Shown: piece by piece, positions 61,811-64,000 of the stretch
Numbering within the stretch: the first letter of the stretch is position 1
Layout of the letters: every line of letters starts with the position of its first letter
DNA from: Nitrosopumilaceae archaeon
GTDB taxonomy: Archaea > Thermoproteota > Nitrososphaeria > Nitrososphaerales > Nitrosopumilaceae
Assembly (NCBI GenBank): GCA_024644385.1
Contig: JAHELB010000002.1
Location: 1-64,000 of the forward strand
Direction of reading: 5' to 3'
Length of the DNA: 64,000 nt
Position numbers and translations under genes: made by a program
The notes under the pieces: model-generated
Database searches by the model: none
Told to the model about the DNA's origin: nothing
Seen by the model: the letters and a program-made list of their open reading frames with translations, nothing else

Positions 61811-63253
61811 ATGTTGAAGAAAGAATTATCTCTTGTTTTGAATTACGCTTTGAATAAAGGATTTCAAATTCATCCTAGTGCTTTTGAATTTTTAGAAAAT
61901 GTAGATGTAAAAAAACTTGAAAGAATAATTAAAGAAATAGTACGAGAAAAGATAAAACAAAAATCCTTTCAGATTAATCAAGATGATCTGGAAAATTATT
62001 TTGGAATTAAAGAAGATAAGGACCTTCTAGGTGAATACAAAATTCTTTTTGATCCATCCTCAAAAATTACAAGTGCTGAGGGGATTATTGGTTATAATTT
62101 CTTATTTGCTAGTCGATTTAACAAACTAAAAAGAATCATTTCTGATAGGCCTGAATCAAAATTGTTAAAGACTATTGCTTCGATAAAATCGTCAAAATCA
62201 AATGAGGATGTGTACGTTTGTGGTCTAGTAACTGCAAGAATTAGTGAAAGAAACATTACCAAATTATTGGTAGAAGACCCTTCAGGCTCGCTTGAAGGGA
62301 TTATTTTTGATAATGATCTCCAAAAGACCGCAGATTTATTATTAAATGACCAATTTGTTATGGCACGAATAGGGTTTGGGAAGAATTCAGGTTTTATTAT
62401 TAAGGATTTAATTTCTCCAGATATACCAGATCAATCATCAAATAGATCAGAATCAGAAACTTTTGCGGTTTTTCTTTCCGATTTGCATATTGGGAGTAAG
62501 TATTTCATGGAGAATGAATTTAAGGAGTTTATTTTTTGGTTATCTGGCCCTGATCCTGTAGCACGTAAAGTTAGATTTGTGTTAATTTGTGGGGATGTTG
62601 TAGATGGAGTTGGCATATACCCAAATCAAGACAAAGAGTTAGTTTGCCAAACTATTGAGGAGCAATTAAAAAAGATGGAGGATTTATTAGATAAAATTCC
62701 AGATCATATTAAAATTTTCATTATGCCTGGAAACCACGACCCAGGAAGAAGGGCATTACCACAGCCTGCAATACCAAAAAAATTCAATCCTGGACTATGG
62801 GAAAGAGAGAATGTGATAATGTTGGGTAATCCGGCTGTTATTTCTTTGAATGGAGTAAAGGTATTGATGTTTCATGGACAAAGCATCGATGATATTGTAA
62901 AAACTACGCCTGGATTGAGTTATGATAGTCCTACAAATGTCATGAAGCAACTTCTGAGGACACGGCACCTTAGTCCAATTTATGGGAGTCAAACGCCTAT
63001 TGCGCCAGAGTTAGAGGATCTTTTGGTAATTGAGGAAATACCAGATATCTTTCATGTTGGTCATGTTCATCGAGCTCAGTTAGATCTGTACAAGGGTATT
63101 CTTTTAGTCAACTCGGGTTCTTGGCAAAACCAGACCCCCTTTCAAGCCAGCGTTGGGATGACCCCAAATCCTGGAATTGCCTTAATGGTAAATTTAAAAA
63201 CATTTCAAGTACTACATCAAAATTATAATTCAAATTTAGACAATATCTTGTAA
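61811..63253 (+). CDS. polB: DNA polymerase D small subunit (DP1)
   Basis: The protein has 480 residues. An N-terminal helical region is followed by an OB fold (about 130-205) and a calcineurin-like phosphoesterase (about 215-460) with FLSDLHIGSKYF, CGDVVDGVGIYP, MPGNHDPGRR, MFHGQSIDD and HVGHVHRAQ. These keep the metal residues of the 3'-5' proofreading nuclease. The large subunit DP2 is not here. It converges on orc1/cdc6 with an 18-nt overlap. Confidence 0.95.
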   Translation: MLKKELSLVLNYALNKGFQIHPSAFEFLENVDVKKLERIIKEIVREKIKQKSFQINQDDLENYFGIKEDKDLLGEYKILFDPSSKITSAEGIIGYNFLFASRFNKLKRIISDRPESKLLKTIASIKSSKSNEDVYVCGLVTARISERNITKLLVEDPSGSLEGIIFDNDLQKTADLLLNDQFVMARIGFGKNSGFIIKDLISPDIPDQSSNRSESETFAVFLSDLHIGSKYFMENEFKEFIFWLSGPDPVARKVRFVLICGDVVDGVGIYPNQDKELVCQTIEEQLKKMEDLLDKIPDHIKIFIMPGNHDPGRRALPQPAIPKKFNPGLWERENVIMLGNPAVISLNGVKVLMFHGQSIDDIVKTTPGLSYDSPTNVMKQLLRTRHLSPIYGSQTPIAPELEDLLVIEEIPDIFHVGHVHRAQLDLYKGILLVNSGSWQNQTPFQASVGMTPNPGIALMVNLKTFQVLHQNYNSNLDNIL

Positions 63254-64000
63254 AGTAAGATCATCTTTGAAGGTCTTTTTTACCATCTCAGGTGAAATTG
63301 TTAATTTGTATTTTTTTGTTCTACCATGAATACCTTGATGAATAAGCCTACCACTAATAATTCCAGATAATTCAATTTCGCTTAACATTTGAGTTATTCT
63401 ACGTTGGGTTAGTTCCTCACGGCCTACAACTTTGCATAATGTTTTGTATGTTGAGTAGATTTCTCCAGTAGATGATCCACCGGCTTTCAATATAGCTAAA
63501 ATTAATAATTTTTCGTGGAGAGGATAAGATTTTAGAGAGGTTTCCTCTTTATTTTCTTCTATTTTTAAAGAAGCCTCCCTAACATGTTCCTCAGTTACAT
63601 TTTCTGATTGCTTCCTTTCTGCAATTTCTCCTGCAACTCGTATCAAATCAATTGCTCTCCGGGCATCTCCATGTTCACCTCCTGCTAAGGCTGCACAGAG
63701 ATTTAAGGCAGGCTCTTGTACAGAATTTGGAATAAATGCGTGATTGATTCTTTCGTTAAGAATTTTTTTTATTTGGTCCACATTATAGTTGGTAAATACA
63801 ATTTCTTCTTCTCCTAGGCTGCTAATTACTCGAGGGTCAAGTTTTTCCTTAAAAGTTAAATCGTTTGAAATACCAACTAAGGTTAAAGAGCCTTGGGTTA
63901 ACCTTTCATTTGCTCGGGTTAATTGATATAAAATATCTTTACCTGTTTTTGAGGCTAGTTGAGCAAGATAATCAATTTCATCAATAACAAAAATTACGTT
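63236..64000 (-). CDS. cdc6: Orc1/Cdc6 origin-binding initiator, 5' end cut by the window
   Basis: The frame is open to the window edge, giving 254 codons. NVIFVIDEIDYLAQL at the truncated end is Walker B of the AAA+ domain, LTLVGISNDLTF is sensor 1, and GDARRAIDLIRVAGEIA is sensor 2. A C-terminal winged helix follows (about the last 90 residues, ELTQRRITQMLSEIELSG). It recognises replication origins and loads MCM. Its promoter and possible nearby origin are outside the window. Confidence 0.93.
   Translation of the reverse strand, partial: NVIFVIDEIDYLAQLASKTGKDILYQLTRANERLTQGSLTLVGISNDLTFKEKLDPRVISSLGEEEIVFTNYNVDQIKKILNERINHAFIPNSVQEPALNLCAALAGGEHGDARRAIDLIRVAGEIAERKQSENVTEEHVREASLKIEENKEETSLKSYPLHEKLLILAILKAGGSSTGEIYSTYKTLCKVVGREELTQRRITQMLSEIELSGIISGRLIHQGIHGRTKKYKLTISPEMVKKTFKDDLTLQDIV

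Noticed and set aside
63236-63781. Orc1/Cdc6 fragment read as a complete short protein starting at GTG 63781
   Set aside because: The frame continues without a stop to the window end and encodes the Walker B and sensor 1 motifs, so the gene is simply cut by the window.
1-64000. Mobile elements, prophage genes, integrases or CRISPR arrays
   Set aside because: No transposase, integrase, capsid or spaced-repeat pattern was seen. The tRNA gene has no adjoining integrase or repeated 3' end.

Overview
The window is a gene-dense, AT-rich chromosomal segment of an ammonia-oxidising thaumarchaeon, most likely from the Nitrosopumilus/Nitrosarchaeum group. Archaeal hallmarks are a two-subunit primase, the small subunit of DNA polymerase D, Orc1/Cdc6, TFB, Cdc48, PAC2, GPN-loop GTPase, archaeosine genes and the aconitase-X type phosphomevalonate dehydratase. 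Two CdvB (ESCRT-III) paralogues, the CBS/universal-stress gene set and a cobalamin methyltransferase cluster point to Thaumarchaeota. Many genes seem to be leaderless, with a TATA box about 25 nt before the start codon, and TTG or GTG starts are frequent. I see no insertion sequence, prophage, CRISPR array or rRNA.

Layout. 0-7 kb: tRNA-Gly(CCC), a C39-like/TPR protein, a glutamine amidotransferase, a large UPF0182 membrane protein and the priL-priS operon. 7-11 kb: endonuclease IV, glycyl-tRNA synthetase, a GT2-GtrA glycosyltransferase and a CdvB. 11.5-15 kb: a racemase-like protein lacking both catalytic cysteines, beside cbiF-cbiL-cbiT and a putative EMC6-like membrane protein. 15-20 kb: RqcH/NFACT, Mut7-C RNase, AMMECR1, the two phosphomevalonate dehydratase subunits and endonuclease III. 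21-26 kb: cysH-sat, a ThiI-like protein with a lost PP-loop, a glycosyltransferase, a candidate structured RNA and two thaumarchaeal unknowns. 26-32 kb: SDR, a flippase-like membrane protein, GPN GTPase-thrB-queC, and folE and queE. 32-38 kb: a three-gene set with a soluble winged helix, a membrane-tethered winged helix and a secreted coiled-coil protein; then secreted and coiled-coil unknowns, the second CdvB and a second candidate RNA. 38-43 kb: SDR, cysQ, cysC, hemerythrin and a CPA-type antiporter. 43.5-50 kb: a stress island with CBS-HPF, PAC2, Hsp20, three further CBS proteins, four Usp proteins and CrcB. 50-58 kb: TFB, the hsp20-cdc48 operon, an ACT-like protein and NDH-2. 57-64 kb: secreted cyclophilin with a CFI-box C-terminus, CbiE, a degenerate cupredoxin, SpoIIM-like protein, PolD small subunit and Orc1/Cdc6, the last cut by the window end.

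Working together. sat, cysH, cysC and cysQ cover sulfate activation, reduction and PAP/PAPS turnover. queE, folE and queC make the archaeosine precursor; QueD is not in the window. cbiF, cbiL, cbiT and the distant cbiE belong to corrin ring synthesis. Hsp20, Cdc48, PAC2, CBS-HPF and Usp form a proteostasis and dormancy set. The best leads for something undescribed are the two structured RNAs, the Cys-to-Ser racemase homologue in the B12 cluster, the PP-loop-less ThiI homologue, the membrane-tethered regulator locus, and a 118-bp perfect inverted repeat shared by two otherwise diverged Usp genes.
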